Below are positions 35,869 through 46,798 of a stretch of 64,000 bases of DNA, piece by piece. Position 1 is the first letter of the stretch, and every line of letters starts with the position of its first letter. Origin of the DNA: Daucus carota subsp. sativus. Its lineage: Eukaryota > Streptophyta > Magnoliopsida > Apiales > Apiaceae. The stretch lies in contig NC_030389.2 in assembly GCF_001625215.2 (NCBI RefSeq), positions 30,927,454-30,991,453 of the forward strand, given 5' to 3'. The notes under the pieces were generated by a model. That model worked only from the letters and a program-made list of their open reading frames with translations. It was not told the origin of the DNA and made no database searches. A program made the position numbers and the translations under genes.

Positions 35869-38477
35869 TTACTCCCCTCCCAAAAATGCACCTTGTCCTC
35901 AAGGTGGAAATCCGGGAACTGATTGGTGACAGTAGTTACATCCTCCCATGTAGCTTCAAACTGGGGAACCCCTTTCCACTTAATGAGCGCTTCAAGCCTG
36001 GTATTTGAGCCCTCTTTAACCTGCCTGACTTCCAGTATCTCGTCTGGTTCCAAAACTAACTCCAAATCCGCATTCATTTGAGGGGGTAATGAAACTGAAT
36101 GAGCCATGCTGCCCACAGAACGTTTCAGCTGCGACACATGAAAGACTGGGTGAATTTTGGTGTCCGCTGGTAACTCTAGTTTATAGGCAACCTTGCCTAT
36201 TTTCTGCAGAATGCGAAAAGGACCATAAAAGCGAGCTGCAAGTTTCTCAAATGGTCGCCTCGCGAGAGATTTTTGACGATAAGGCTGCAGCTTAAGGTAA
36301 ACCCATTCATCCACTTCAAATGATAATTCACGCCGCTTAGCGTCTGCAGCACTTTTCATAAGCTGCTGAGATTTAACCAAATTAAAATGCAATTCATCCA
36401 GCATAGCATCGCGCTCCTGGAACATTTCATCAATACTATGGATAGGTGTCTGACCAGCACCAACCCGTATGATGTGTGGAGGTTCCCTTCCATACAAAAC
36501 CTTAAAGGGACTAAGTTTCGTAGAGCAGTGGGGAGAAGTGTTGTAAGAAAACTCTGCCCAAGGTAGCCACTTGGCCCAAGAGGTGGGTTTAATTCCCACA
36601 AAACAGCGCAAGTACGTCTCCAGCCCTTTATTGACAATCTCAGTCTGCCCATCCGTTTGTGGATGGTACGATGTGCTCTTCTTTAATTCAGTGCCATGGA
36701 GTTTAAAAATCTCCTTCCAAAATGTACTAAGGAAGATACGGTCTCTGTCCGAGACGATGGAAGCTGGAAAACCATGCAAGCGAACTATTTCTCGAATAAA
36801 AACTTCAGCCACAATAAAAGCATCATACGGATGGCGCAGTCCAATGAAGTGAGCATATTTGGAAAGCCTATCGACGACCACAAAAATTGAATTGACCCCT
36901 TTAGACATTGGCAGACCCTCAACGAAGTCCATTGAAATGTCTTCCCAGACTGTGATGGGGATGTTTAAAGGTTGTAGTAAGCCAGCTGGGAGTTGCTGGG
37001 ACACTTTCTGATGTTGACACACAGAGCACTGCTGCACGTATGCTGCCACATCACGTCGCATACCAACCCAATACCAATCGGTGGCTAGCCTCAAGTACGT
37101 TTTTAATTCTCCTGAATGACCCCCAACCACTGAGTCGTGGTATTCCCTCAACAGTATAGGTTTGACTACTGAATGACGAGGGATAACAGTACGCCCCTTA
37201 TAGACCACTCTGTTTTCAACCAAGCTGAAACCATGGTGTTCGTGGCTGCCAGTAGACAAGTCCGTCTTGATGCGTTGAATAAAAGGATCTGCCCCTAATT
37301 CCTTGTCTAAATTGTCCCATGAAACACAAGGCCTTGACACTAGTGTATTGAGTACTATTTCACCTGTTTGCTTCCTGGAGAGTGCATCCGCTACGCGGTT
37401 AGCCGTCCCAGGCTTAAACTGTATTTCGAAGTCGAAACCCAACAACTTCGTGACCCACTTCTGATATTCAGGATTAATCTCTCTTTGTTGTGTCAAGAAC
37501 CGCAAGCTTTGCTGGTCAGACCGGATAACGAAATGCCTGCCCAGGAGATAAGGCTTCCACCGTTGGACCGCCAAACAAATAGCAATCAATTCCTTTTCAT
37601 AAACTGACTTCTGGAGAGCACGAGTACCCAATAGTTTGCTAAAATAGGCAACTGGCCGGTTGTTTTGCATGAGTACCGCCCCAATTCCAAACCCCGAAGC
37701 GTCCGCTTCTATAACAAATGTCTGCTGAAAGTTGGGCATTACAAGCACTGGTGGATTGGCCAGGGTCCTTTTAAGTTGTTCAAACGCATTTGTGGCTGTC
37801 TCAGTCCATCCGAAACTATCTTTTTTCAACTGTTTAGTGAGGGGCCTTGCTATATCAGCGTACCTGGCCACAAATTTACGGTAGTAACCCGTGAGGCCAA
37901 GAAATTTTCTTAATTCACGCAAATTCTTTGGCTGCGGCCAGTCCAACATGGCTGCTACCTTGTCACGTTCCACCTCAACCCCATCTTTCGAAATCACATG
38001 CCCAAGGTATCCAATGACAAATTTCCCAAACTCACACTTTTTAAGATTCGCATACAACGAATGCCTGGCCAAGGTCTCTAGCACTGTCTGAAGGTGTACC
38101 ACATGGTCCTCCGGGCTCCTACTATACACCAAAATGTCGTCGAAAAACACCAAGACGAACTTCCTTAAATAGGGTCTGAAAATTTCATTCATCAGCGACT
38201 GAAATGTAGCAGGGGCGTTCATGAGTCCAAATGGCATTACGAGGAACTCGTAATGCCCATCATGTGTACGGAAAGCCGTCTTGTGGGTGTCTTCGGGACG
38301 TACCAAAATCTGGTGGTATCCGGCTTTCAAATCAAGCTTTGAAAACACCACTGCACCGTGTAACTCATCAAGCAATTCATCGATTACTGGAATCGGATAC
38401 TTGTCAGGCACCGTCTCCTTGTTCAAAGCACGGTAGTCCACACAAAAACGCCAAGAACCATCTTTTTTTTTTAACAA
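35769..38477 (-). pseudogene. pol portion (RT, RNase H, integrase, chromodomain) of the Ty3 element, frameshifted from the part upstream
   Basis: A frame of about 900 residues starts within the reverse transcriptase. Visible in order: RT core with the FFDD catalytic motif (VFFDDILVYS); RNase H (EADASGFGIGAVL); an HHCC integrase finger ending CSVCQHQK; the DDE integrase core with D..D..E (IVSDRDRIF and YHPQTDGQTE); and a C-terminal chromodomain (WKGVPQFEATWED). The upstream half of pol (protease, RT start) lies in another frame; the break sits at a run of ten T on the plus strand (38463-38472). The frame ends inside the 3' LTR, so PPT and LTR overlap coding sequence. Confidence 0.93.
35869..35886 (-). 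promoter_or_regulatory. polypurine tract of the Ty3 element
   Basis: On the minus strand the sequence TTTTTGGGAGGGGAGTAA lies directly before the 3' LTR, the expected place for the plus-strand DNA primer. Confidence 0.85.
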
Positions 38478-40602
38478 GTAACACTGGACTAGAGAATGGG
38501 CTTGTGGAAGGTTTGATTATTCCAGCTTCCAACATCTCATGAATCAATCTTTCTATTTCATCTTTCTGCGTTTGCGGGTAACGGTAAGGACGAACCCCCA
38601 CTGGATCACTGCCTTCCTTGAGGATAATAGCGTGCTCATGCCCTCGGGTGGGAGGTAAACCCACAGGCTCCTCAAACACCACTGAGTGTTTCTGCAATAC
38701 CCCCGTCAAAAATTCTGGAATCTCCTTGTTACCTCGGCTGGGAAAATCAGTTTGGAGCTCCTTCCCTTCCATCAGACTACATTCTACCCAATAACCAACA
38801 TTTCCTTTTCGTAACACCCTACGCATTGCTTTCAACGAAATCTGAGATTTGACTAGAGACGGGTCGCCTACCAAAGTCATGGGTTTCCCTTTTACTTCGA
38901 ATTTCATCACTTGCGTCTTCCAATTCGTTAACACCATTCCCAATTTCTCCAACCACTGTATTCCTAGAATCACATCAGAGCTTCCCAATTTCAATGGCAG
39001 AAAATCATCTACTACCTCCATGCCTCCATCCAATTGCACTCTCACACCCTTACAAACGCCTTCCCCCCGTATAGCATCACCATTGCCAAGGGACACCCCG
39101 AAACTACCAGCCTCAACTATGGGTAAATGAGCAGCAGCCACGGTGCTAAGCGAAATGAAATTATGCGTAGCACCGGGGTCTATCATAACAATCACATTAA
39201 GATCCCCAATCAAGCCCCGAACCTTCATCGTCTTGGGGTTAGATAAACCAATAACGGAATTCAGAGAGACTTCAGTAATTACCTCTTCTGTAGGTGAGGG
39301 TGGTACCTCAGTTTCCTCCCCATCCGTCTCTCCATCGTCATCTGCAATGAGCATAACGCTGAGCTCTTTGTTCTTGCACCTATGTCCGACAGCCCATTTA
39401 GCATCACACCTGTAACAGAGGCCCTTAGCCCGTTTTTCTTGTAACTCCTTGTCCGTTAAACGTTTAACATCACCCCCAGTCTGGGCTGTGGACACCGTAG
39501 ACATCGTAGAACGAACTGAAGCCTGTGATTCAGGGGAGTGAGTACCCCAACTGCGTGAGTTAGGAGGGCTGGCTGATACATACGCAGACGACGGACTGAC
39601 AGTTGATGCCCCTTTGCTATACCCCGAATAGCTCCCTGTTTTTATAGAGCTCAGTCCCAATTTCTTATAGCTAATCACCTTGTGTTTCTCCTCCACCTGT
39701 ACTGCCAATTCCATGGCGTGTTCGAGACTAACAGGATTCATGAGGCGAACTTCAGCCTTAATCTCCTCTTTTAGCCCATTCACAAAATGCCCGAGTAGTA
39801 TATCCTCCGAGACTCGGTCCAGGGGGGCCGCCGTTTCAATGAATTTACGGCGGTACTCATTCACTGTCGTAGTTTGAGCTGTAGACAACCATTGCTCATA
39901 TAAGGACCCTCCATTCATTGAACGAAACTGCCGAATGACAAACAACTTCAAATCTGCCCAGCGACGTATGGGGTGTCGCTTATTTTCCCACTAGTACCAC
40001 CTTAAAGCATCGCCCTCCATAGCTACTGCAGCAGCATCCAACATCTCTTCTTCCGACATCTTATAAAAATTGAAATACCGCTCGACACGCAACACCCAAC
40101 CATCCGGGTCACTCCCATCAAACACCGGCATATCCAACTTCCGGTAACGCCAGTTAGAACTAGGACCGCCTAAACCACCAGAATGACCTCCGCCATTTGG
40201 ACCCCCTGCTGTATAGCTCCCTGGACCAAACACATGGCGGTTCACACTCGCCTCCCCTTTGTCGGGATGACCCCCTTGACCCAGTGGAACCCCAGTCACC
40301 GTAGAGCGCATCTCCGCCTGAAATTTCAACTGCTCAGTGCGCATAGTATTAATTAGGGTTTCGTGATATTCACGACTCCGGCTGATTCGACCTTCCAATC
40401 TCTCCGTCATCGCCTCAATTTCTACCCCCAACTTCTTTGTTGTCAAATTCTGTCCTTCCATTAACACTTCGGTCAGAGAGTGGCGCATGGCTTCGATCGC
40501 CGTCTCCACCGATTTCGCCACCATCTCCTTCATCGTCTCCTCCAGATCTGTTACCTTCTGCTCAAGAAAATCCAACCGTTGCGCCGTCGTCGGAGGACCC
40601 AT
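38404..40602 (-). pseudogene. gag and protease portion of the Ty3 element, interrupted by a stop
   Basis: Likely start is the ATG at 40602 (MGPPTTAQ), just inside the primer site. A coiled-coil-like N-terminus leads to the capsid region (MPVFDGSDPDGWVLRVERYF). An in-frame TAG at 39991-39993 breaks the capsid; the same frame continues to a CCHC zinc knuckle (CYRCDAKWAVGHRC) and a retroviral-type protease with active-site DPGATHNF, then into RT. The frame is lost at the homopolymer near 38463. One stop and one shift in an otherwise open frame fit the recent age shown by the LTRs. Confidence 0.9.
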
Positions 40603-40613
40603 TTGGACCGAAC

Positions 40614-40626
40614 GGCTCTGATACCA
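40614..40626 (-). promoter_or_regulatory. primer binding site (initiator tRNA-Met) of the Ty3 element
   Basis: On the minus strand the sequence TGGTATCAGAGCC follows the 5' LTR after three bases. It is the standard complement of the 3' end of plant initiator tRNA-Met. Confidence 0.93.
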
Positions 40627-40629
40627 ATT

Positions 40630-40952
40630 TGTAATAGAATCAACTACTGTTACCCAAATAGAGCTCAATTACTTAGGAATAATAGTGCGGATAACTGTTT
40701 TGCAATACAATACGATTAAACTAAGAAGGTAAAGCTGGACATTCGAGAGGCCAGACTCTCCATACTAGCAAGCAACAATAACAAAATATCAGATAAGAAA
40801 CCCTAACAGCCTCCATGTGCCTATACGTGCTTTCCCCCTTTCTCTTGTGCTTTTACTTCTTTACCCCTGGACTGTCGGGTGCTTTTACTCCTTTGCCCCT
40901 GAACTGTCTTCTGGAATATGTTAACGGTAACTCAATCCTCCTGTGCATCACA
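40630..40952 (-). repeat. 5' LTR of the Ty3 element
   Basis: It has the same ends and length as the repeat at 35546-35868. The two differences (near 40651 and 40936) are both C/T or G/A changes. Confidence 0.97.
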
Positions 40953-41307
40953 AAGAACTTGTTGTAACATGAATAACACTATAGATCCATTTCTTTAAAA
41001 AAAAAACACTATAGATCCATGATTCTATTAACAAGAAAATACAAGATCATGCTACTGATACTACCAGACATACTTCTAATAACTAATATGGTTTGGACAT
41101 GAAATTTGTCATTTCATAAATTGCACTATCGTTGCAATATCTATTTTTTAAAAAAAGCTATGTAGTTAACTAAACTACAAAATTTAATATTCATATCATA
41201 TTAATTCTGATTATTTTGAATTCTGAAAGACTTCGATTCCGTTAACAATGTGTGCACCAATATTATTGTACAACGTTTCTCGTAAATACATATTCCTTCT
41301 TTTTTTT

Positions 41308-41350
41308 TACGTGAGAACCCGCACCGCTGCCCTTCGGGTGCGCACCGATT
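41308..41350 (-). mobile_element. 3' fragment of an Au-like SINE
   Basis: On the minus strand the sequence GGTGCGCACCCGAAGGGCAG followed by a GGGTTCTCACG tract and an A run matches the 3' core of the SINE at 2992-3225. The 5' part is missing, as after incomplete reverse transcription. Confidence 0.7.
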
Positions 41351-41412
41351 TAATCTCAAAATTTTAGAAAAATTTAGTTAATTTTTAAGATTTTAATTGA
41401 CAGCCATAAATT

Positions 41413-41579
41413 TTAGAACCGAAATAAAAAAAAAAACTCGATATTCTCGAATGACTGGTCCCTGGCCACGAAGGCTAAGGTAAAAAGAGCACCACAGAGC
41501 AGTGGTGCTATAGCAAGAAAAGGAACCCAACAGCTACCAGATTCGAAGGCGATGCTGAATTTCCCCAACTTCTGCAAAA
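41413..41579 (-). other. isolated exon-like segment, possible membrane-protein fragment
   Basis: On the minus strand a strong acceptor (CTCTCTCTCATTTTGCAG) leads into an open frame of about 50 residues, starting KLGKFSIAFESGSCW and holding a hydrophobic helix (VPFLAIAPLLCGALFTLAFVA) before an in-frame TAA. I do not recognise the protein and find no matching upstream exon, so it may be the last exon of a gene I cannot assemble, a captured gene fragment, or chance. Confidence 0.3.
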
Positions 41580-41838
41580 TGAGAGAGAGAGACATCATAC
41601 ATAATGCAAACTCGTTTTGACAAAAACATTTCATCCAAGAAATGAGTGGCAAAACATTAATGGCGGGCCCTCCCTTCAATCAATCTAGCACTGTGCTACA
41701 AAAATTTTGTAAACACAAATATGATCAGAAACATGACAGCCATTCTGAAAGATAGGGATGATGATAGTATCATATATTTAGAGGGGCTGACAATATTAGA
41801 CCCGATCCAAACCCGATCTAAACCCGCAACTTGATTTA

Positions 41839-42203
41839 GAGTCCGTTTGGTTGAACTTATGGCTTATGACTTAACGTGTCTTATCTGATAAGCTGATAGC
41901 TAAAAATATCTGTTTGGGTAATCTTGGCTTAAGAATGACTTACGAGTTATTAAAAATATAATAATAAAAATAAAAGTGATTTATGAGTAACTTATAATTT
42001 GGGAGTAATTTTTATAAAAAAAAAAAGTTCAAAAAAATTTAGCCACGGTAAAAAGTACCTCAAACTAACTTCTGGCTCTAAGTCAGCTTCTGGTTTATTT
42101 CTCACTTTAAGCTAGCTTCTGACTTATTATACATACAGACATTTTTCAGTTTAAAGCCAGAAATAGCTTAAAACCCGGGCTTTAAGCCCGGGAAAACACC
42201 CTC
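41839..42203. mobile_element. PIF/Harbinger-type MITE with TTA duplication
   Basis: It is bounded by GAGTCCGTTTGG and ..GAAAACACCCTC with TTA on both sides (41836-41838 and 42204-42206). Near the right end is a perfect palindrome GCCCGGGCTTTAAGCCCGGG-like stem (42172-42192). The outer repeats are imperfect. Confidence 0.65.
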
Positions 42204-42474
42204 TTACTAAGACAAAATTCGAAAGTGACCCGAAAATCATCCGATTGACACGAAATGGACTCGAAATGACCTGAAATTAGAATTTCGTTTCTAATAATTT
42301 CAATTTTGAGTTTCATTCAATTATAAGTGATTTTAGCTTTATCCGAAATCGACTTGATTGCTGACACGAACATGACCCGTTATCCGAAATTGTCATCCCG
42401 ATATTTAGTCCCAAAAAAAGGTTAAATAAAAGGCAATATATAGTTAATGTTATAATATTATATATATATATATA

Positions 42475-42780
42475 GGGCCGTGCTCCAGAGAGAACCAGTA
42501 CTTAAAATAGAACCATAAAACCACTAAGGTTTTGTTGCAGACCCCCTATATTTTTCATAAATTTTCAGGATTTTAATCTAAATACATGTTTTTGTGTATC
42601 GTCGTGTGTGTTCAAAAGTAATTTTAAAATATAATACATAACTAAGACATTTTTTTCATTTCAAGTTCTCCTGCAGAACCGTAACTAATACTCTTTTTCA
42701 TTTGAAGTTCTGCTGCAGAACCCTAGCTAATATTAAAAATAAGGTAATGGCTCTAAGGTTCTCTAGATGGTTCTCTCTAG
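42475..42780. mobile_element. MITE-like element with AGAGAGAACC ends
   Basis: The left end CCAGAGAGAACCAG and right end CTGGTTCTCTCTAG-like (42768-42780) are inverted. An internal tandem pair (AAGTTCTCCTGCAGAACCGTA / AAGTTCTGCTGCAGAACCCTA) lies at 42660-42731. Superfamily not assigned. Confidence 0.5.
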
Positions 42781-43449
42781 ATATATATCAAAAATGTATG
42801 ATTTAATATACCTTTTTATGGAATATATGTTTTTTGATCGAAAGCAACTTCATTAAACCACCAAATAATCCGACATGAGAGTCTCCAACAATATAGATGG
42901 AGTTTATGGAATATATTTTATTGCATATTTTTGTCGAAGGAGTTGGACTTTAAAAACATAATCTAATATTTTAAACACAAAATCGCAACATTCAAATTTT
43001 CAACTTCTTTTAATTTCTGACCCCGCTTAAAAATCATGGATAATATAAGTTGTTGCTTATTTTAAATATTATAAAAAGAGTAAAAATATTAAACATATAA
43101 AATTGTGCTATAATTTATGATTATAAATATTAAAATCAAAACTTAATATTCAAAATTTATCAAAAAAATTTGATAAAACAAAAATTTTAACTATATCATA
43201 CGATAATCAATAAATCCATAAATCTTGGCGAAAAGAAAAAAAAACAAATCGACAATGTGGCATTTCTGCAAAATCACTGCTCCTTCCGTCCCACCCAATT
43301 ATATATATTTTAGCGTGGAGACGAGACTAAGAAAAATATAAAAGATGAATAAAGTTGGTTGAAAAGTGAGTAAAGTAGTAGGATTCATTTATATTTAATC
43401 ATAAATTTGAGATAATGGAAAAAAGTAGTGGGTATAACTGTGTTTATTA

Positions 43450-43704
43450 CTCCCTTCGTTTCAAAATATATATCCATTTAAAAAAAAATATTTCAGAATA
43501 CTTGTCCACCTTAACTTTCGATGTAAATTTATATTTCCAAAATAACTCTTTTTTCACATATTTCAAATTTTTTATTTCCAAGATCAACTATATGTCACGT
43601 ATTATGTTCAATTAATGATTTAATACAACTCCTTTTTCTTAAAAGTGAATTTTCTGAACTATGTGATTTTTAGAAAGTGGACATGTAATTTAAAATGGAG
43701 AGAA
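43450..43704. mobile_element. Stowaway-like MITE, diverged
   Basis: It starts CTCCCTTCGTTTCAAAATA after TA and ends ..TTTAAAATGGAGAGAATA, an imperfect inverse. The right border is approximate. A further lone end (CTCCTTCCGTCCCACCC) lies at about 43282. Confidence 0.4.
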
Positions 43705-44010
43705 TATTATTATAGAATGGAGATAATGAAATTGTTATCCATTTTTCGCGTTGGTCGCTGAAGCCGTTTTCTTTTAAGGGTGACAATTTTTGGCATGGTA
43801 TCCTAAAGGATGTGAAACTTGCAGACCTCATTGGTTTTGATATTGATCTTACGGGGAGAACTAGATAAAAGCGTTTTCTCTATGGGTGACAATTTTTCGC
43901 TTCCGATTCTTAGATGAGGTGTGTGGTATTTTTCAAACACTTGTCACATGCGGCAAAAAATCACCGAAACTGATTAATGGTTAGTGGAGGAAAATAATGA
44001 GATGTCATAA

Positions 44011-44130
44011 TATTTTATATTGTTAAAATTTTCATTTTCGAATGTATAGAAAAATACCGATATATTTTAAAGATATTTTATATTGTTAAGATTTCCATTT
44101 TCGAATGTATAGAAATGTCGGTATATCCTG
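44011..44130 (+). repeat. short tandem duplication upstream of the X8 gene
   Basis: ATATTTTATATTGTTAA followed by TTTCCATTTTCGAATGTATAG occurs twice with a period of about 65 bp. Confidence 0.7.
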
Positions 44131-44394
44131 AAGATATAGAAATGAATGAGACCGGGGAATCTAAGGGAGGGGTTAGGAGTTGCGGGCCTTGTGGCCCACA
44201 TCAATTAAATAAGCTTGAGTTACATTTGCCTTTGCCTATCCATGTCATGTGAGTCTAGCACCGTTTAAAAAACAAACGTAAAACCCACAAACATAAAATA
44301 ACAAGACACGTGGACACCTAGTACAGCATCATGACCAAATAGCAGCTTCTCTCTGCTCCACATCTCTCTAGAAATCTTGTAAGTATATTTTTTG

Positions 44395-44401
44395 TATAAA
44401 A
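44395..44401 (+). promoter_or_regulatory. likely TATA box of the X8 gene
   Basis: TATAAAA lies 170 bp before the start codon and is followed by a CT-rich leader (TTTCTTTCTCTCTCAC), a common plant arrangement. Confidence 0.5.
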
Positions 44402-44569
44402 AGCTCTTGTACATATACACGCAAAACTTTACCCACCGTCTTTCTTTTTCTCTAGAGATCTCCATTCTCTTAAATATAACTTTTCTTTCTCTCTCACACC
44501 ATAGCTATCATTCTATTCTCTTCATATATTCTCACTTATTTAACTTTAATTCTTGCATTAAATTAAATT

Positions 44570-46798
44570 ATGGCTCTTCTTCTAGGTGCCTTTATGTTCT
44601 TGCTTTCAATGGCTGCTCAGTCCAGTAAGTAATCTTCAAAATTATCATTTTTTTAGTTAATTTAGTGTCTTGCTGGGATTTTTGAGATGGTTTTTTTGCA
44701 TATAGTGAAATTTTGTGAAAAGTTTGTATTTTTATGGGATTTTCCTGGTTTTCTTGAATCTTCTTGATTTTTTAAAGTAAATTTAATGTTTAGCTAGTAT
44801 ATATGAGATGGGTTTTTTTGCATTTAGTGGAATTGTGAATAAAGATTGGATTTTTATGAGGTTTTTGTGGTTTTCTTGATTTTTCTTGAAATTTCTATTT
44901 ATTTTGAGTAAATTTACTGTTGGGCTAGTGTATTTGAGACTCTCTTCTTTTTCTTCTTCTTTTTTTTTTTTTGCATTTAGTGAGATTGTGAAAAAGTTTG
45001 GATTTTTATGGGATTTGTGTGGATTTCTTGAATTTTCTTGACAGATGGAGCTTCATATTGTATTTGCAAAGATGGGTTGAGTGATGCAGTGTTGCAGAAA
45101 AATATAGATTATGCTTGTGGAGCTGGAGCTGATTGTTCAGCAATTAGTCAAGGTGGTTCTTGTTTTAACCCAAACACAGTAAAAGACCACTGTAATTATG
45201 CTGTTAATAGTTATTACCAGAAGAAAGGTCAAGCTACTGGAACCTGTGATTTCTCAGGCACTGCAATTCCTAGTGCTAGTCCACCAGGTGATTTTTGAAA
45301 GTCTTGTTTCTGCTTTTGCTATGTAAATTTACATCTTTTTCGAGATTTCGACTGTATGTCTGATTTTATTGTAAATTTTGTTTTACAGCTCTTGCTACTA
45401 CTGGATGTGTTTTTCCATCAAGTGGCAGGTATGTGAATTTTTATTTGCACATTTTTGTCATATCAAGATCTTGTTTTTCAGTTTGAATCAATGTGCTAAT
45501 TGTTTGATATAGACTGTTTGTAGTAAAGCGTGGAAATGAATTTGAATGCTGTAAATGAGCTTGTCCTTGTCTTTTTGAATTTTCTTATGTGTGAAATTGC
45601 AAAGATTCTTGATTATGAAGGTATGAAAGGGAGGGGATTGTTGTTTATGTACTTTTTAAAATAAAGTTTCATATTCTTCAATTTGATTCCTCCTTTTTTT
45701 GACTACTTGGTTTTCGTTTGCTCTTTTTTTTTCCTCCTTTAATTGTTACTTTGAGGCTTCCTCCGTTTCTAACCATTGATTTGGGGAAGGTGATTGGTGC
45801 CTTGACAGATATAGGTTTGTAAATGCTTCATCTATCAACGGCACACCTTGGTCCCTTTTCGTTTTTGGAACCATTTCTCATCCCTTCTAAGTTGTATCAC
45901 TGAGTATCTTTCGTGGCTGTTTACCGCCATTTCATAGTATATTATGTTCCAGGCCACAGCAAATCTGGGTTTTCTTTGTTGAGGGCTACGAGCACTTCAT
46001 ATAAAATTTTATATCATTGCGTAGGAATGAAAATTGTTATATCATGGAGTTCAGCATTTATTCTTAAAGGATATTGTTGATGGGTTGGCTGTATATTCCG
46101 GATTACTCTAACTTATTGTAGGGTCTGGTCCTGGCGACGGAATCAGTTACTCTGTAGTTTGCAGTTGACATTGATAACCCATTTATTCCATGTAGCGAGG
46201 AAAATGATAAAGTCCCTACCTTGTACAATATTCTTGGTAACGTAGTGTCTGTGTTGAAGGTCCATAATTTATTGCTTAGAAGATTAACATTTCATTTAAT
46301 ATCTTGATTGTTTGCAGTGGAGGAACCCCAACCACACCTGGGACCGGCACACCGGGAACAGGAACGCCAGGAACCGGCACACCGGGAACAGGAACGCCAG
46401 GCACCGGCACACCGGGAACAGGAACGCCAGGCACCGGCACACCCGGGACAGGAACGCCAGGCACCGGCACACCCGGGACAGGAACGCCAGGCACCGGCAC
46501 ACCTGGGACTGGTACCCCCGGCACCGGCACACCCGGGACTGGTACACCTGGAACAGGAACCCCAGGAACGGGGACACCAACAGGCACAGGTACGGGTACA
46601 CCTGGAATTGGAAATCCAGGCACAGGAACACCTTCAACAACAGTTCCAGGAACTAGTCCGTTCCCCGGTCTTGCTCCAACAGGTGTCATCAGCAATCCAG
46701 ACGGCAGTGGATCTGCAAGTCCACATCAATGTGCACACTCCTCTTACTCTTTAACATTAACACTCATGTTTTCAGTCTTGTTCTGTTTCAAGCTTTGA
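44570..46798 (+). CDS. X8-domain, GPI-anchored plasmodesmal callose-binding protein (PDCB-like)
   Basis: Four exons (44570-44624, 45045-45287, 45389-45428, 46318-46798) give 272 residues. A signal peptide covers about residues 1-18. The X8 (CBM43) domain follows with its spaced cysteines (SYCICK.., YACGAGADC, GGSCFNP, KDHCNYA, GTCDF), which binds beta-1,3-glucan. Then comes a low-complexity linker of 16 perfect PGTGT pentapeptides (46337-46576) plus imperfect ones, and a hydrophobic C-terminus after Ser-rich residues, as for a GPI anchor. PDCB proteins bind callose at plasmodesmal necks and the cell wall. The repeated Pro/Thr linker is longer and more regular than I know for most members. Intron 3 (about 890 bp) is the longest. 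The first exon carries just the signal peptide, which fits the family's gene structure. Confidence 0.92.
46337..46576 (+). repeat. coding minisatellite: 16 x 15 bp (PGTGT)
   Basis: Sixteen consecutive in-frame 15-bp units encode PGTGT. A 30-bp higher-order unit (ACCGGCACACC..GGAACAGGAACGCC) repeats best in the first two thirds, showing expansion by pairs. Its GC content is far above that of the surroundings. Confidence 0.95.

Larger units (their letters stand above)
35546..40952 (-). mobile_element. young Ty3 chromovirus retrotransposon, complete with both LTRs
   Basis: Two 323-bp LTRs enclose gag and pol on the minus strand; total 5.4 kb. TG..CA ends, a 5-bp target duplication AAGAA (35541-35545 and 40953-40957), a tRNA-Met primer site and a polypurine tract are all present. 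The LTRs differ at only two positions (both transitions), so insertion is recent. The pol product carries a chromodomain at its end, placing it among chromoviruses; the small size and short LTRs resemble the Reina clade. Gag has one in-frame stop and pol one frameshift, so this copy is probably not autonomous. Confidence 0.96.

Noticed and set aside
46276-46695. Long antisense open frame (about 140 residues, GVPVP repeats) opposite the X8 gene
   Set aside because: It is a by-product of the 15-bp repeat, which leaves all frames open. The plus strand has the signal peptide, X8 domain and splice sites.
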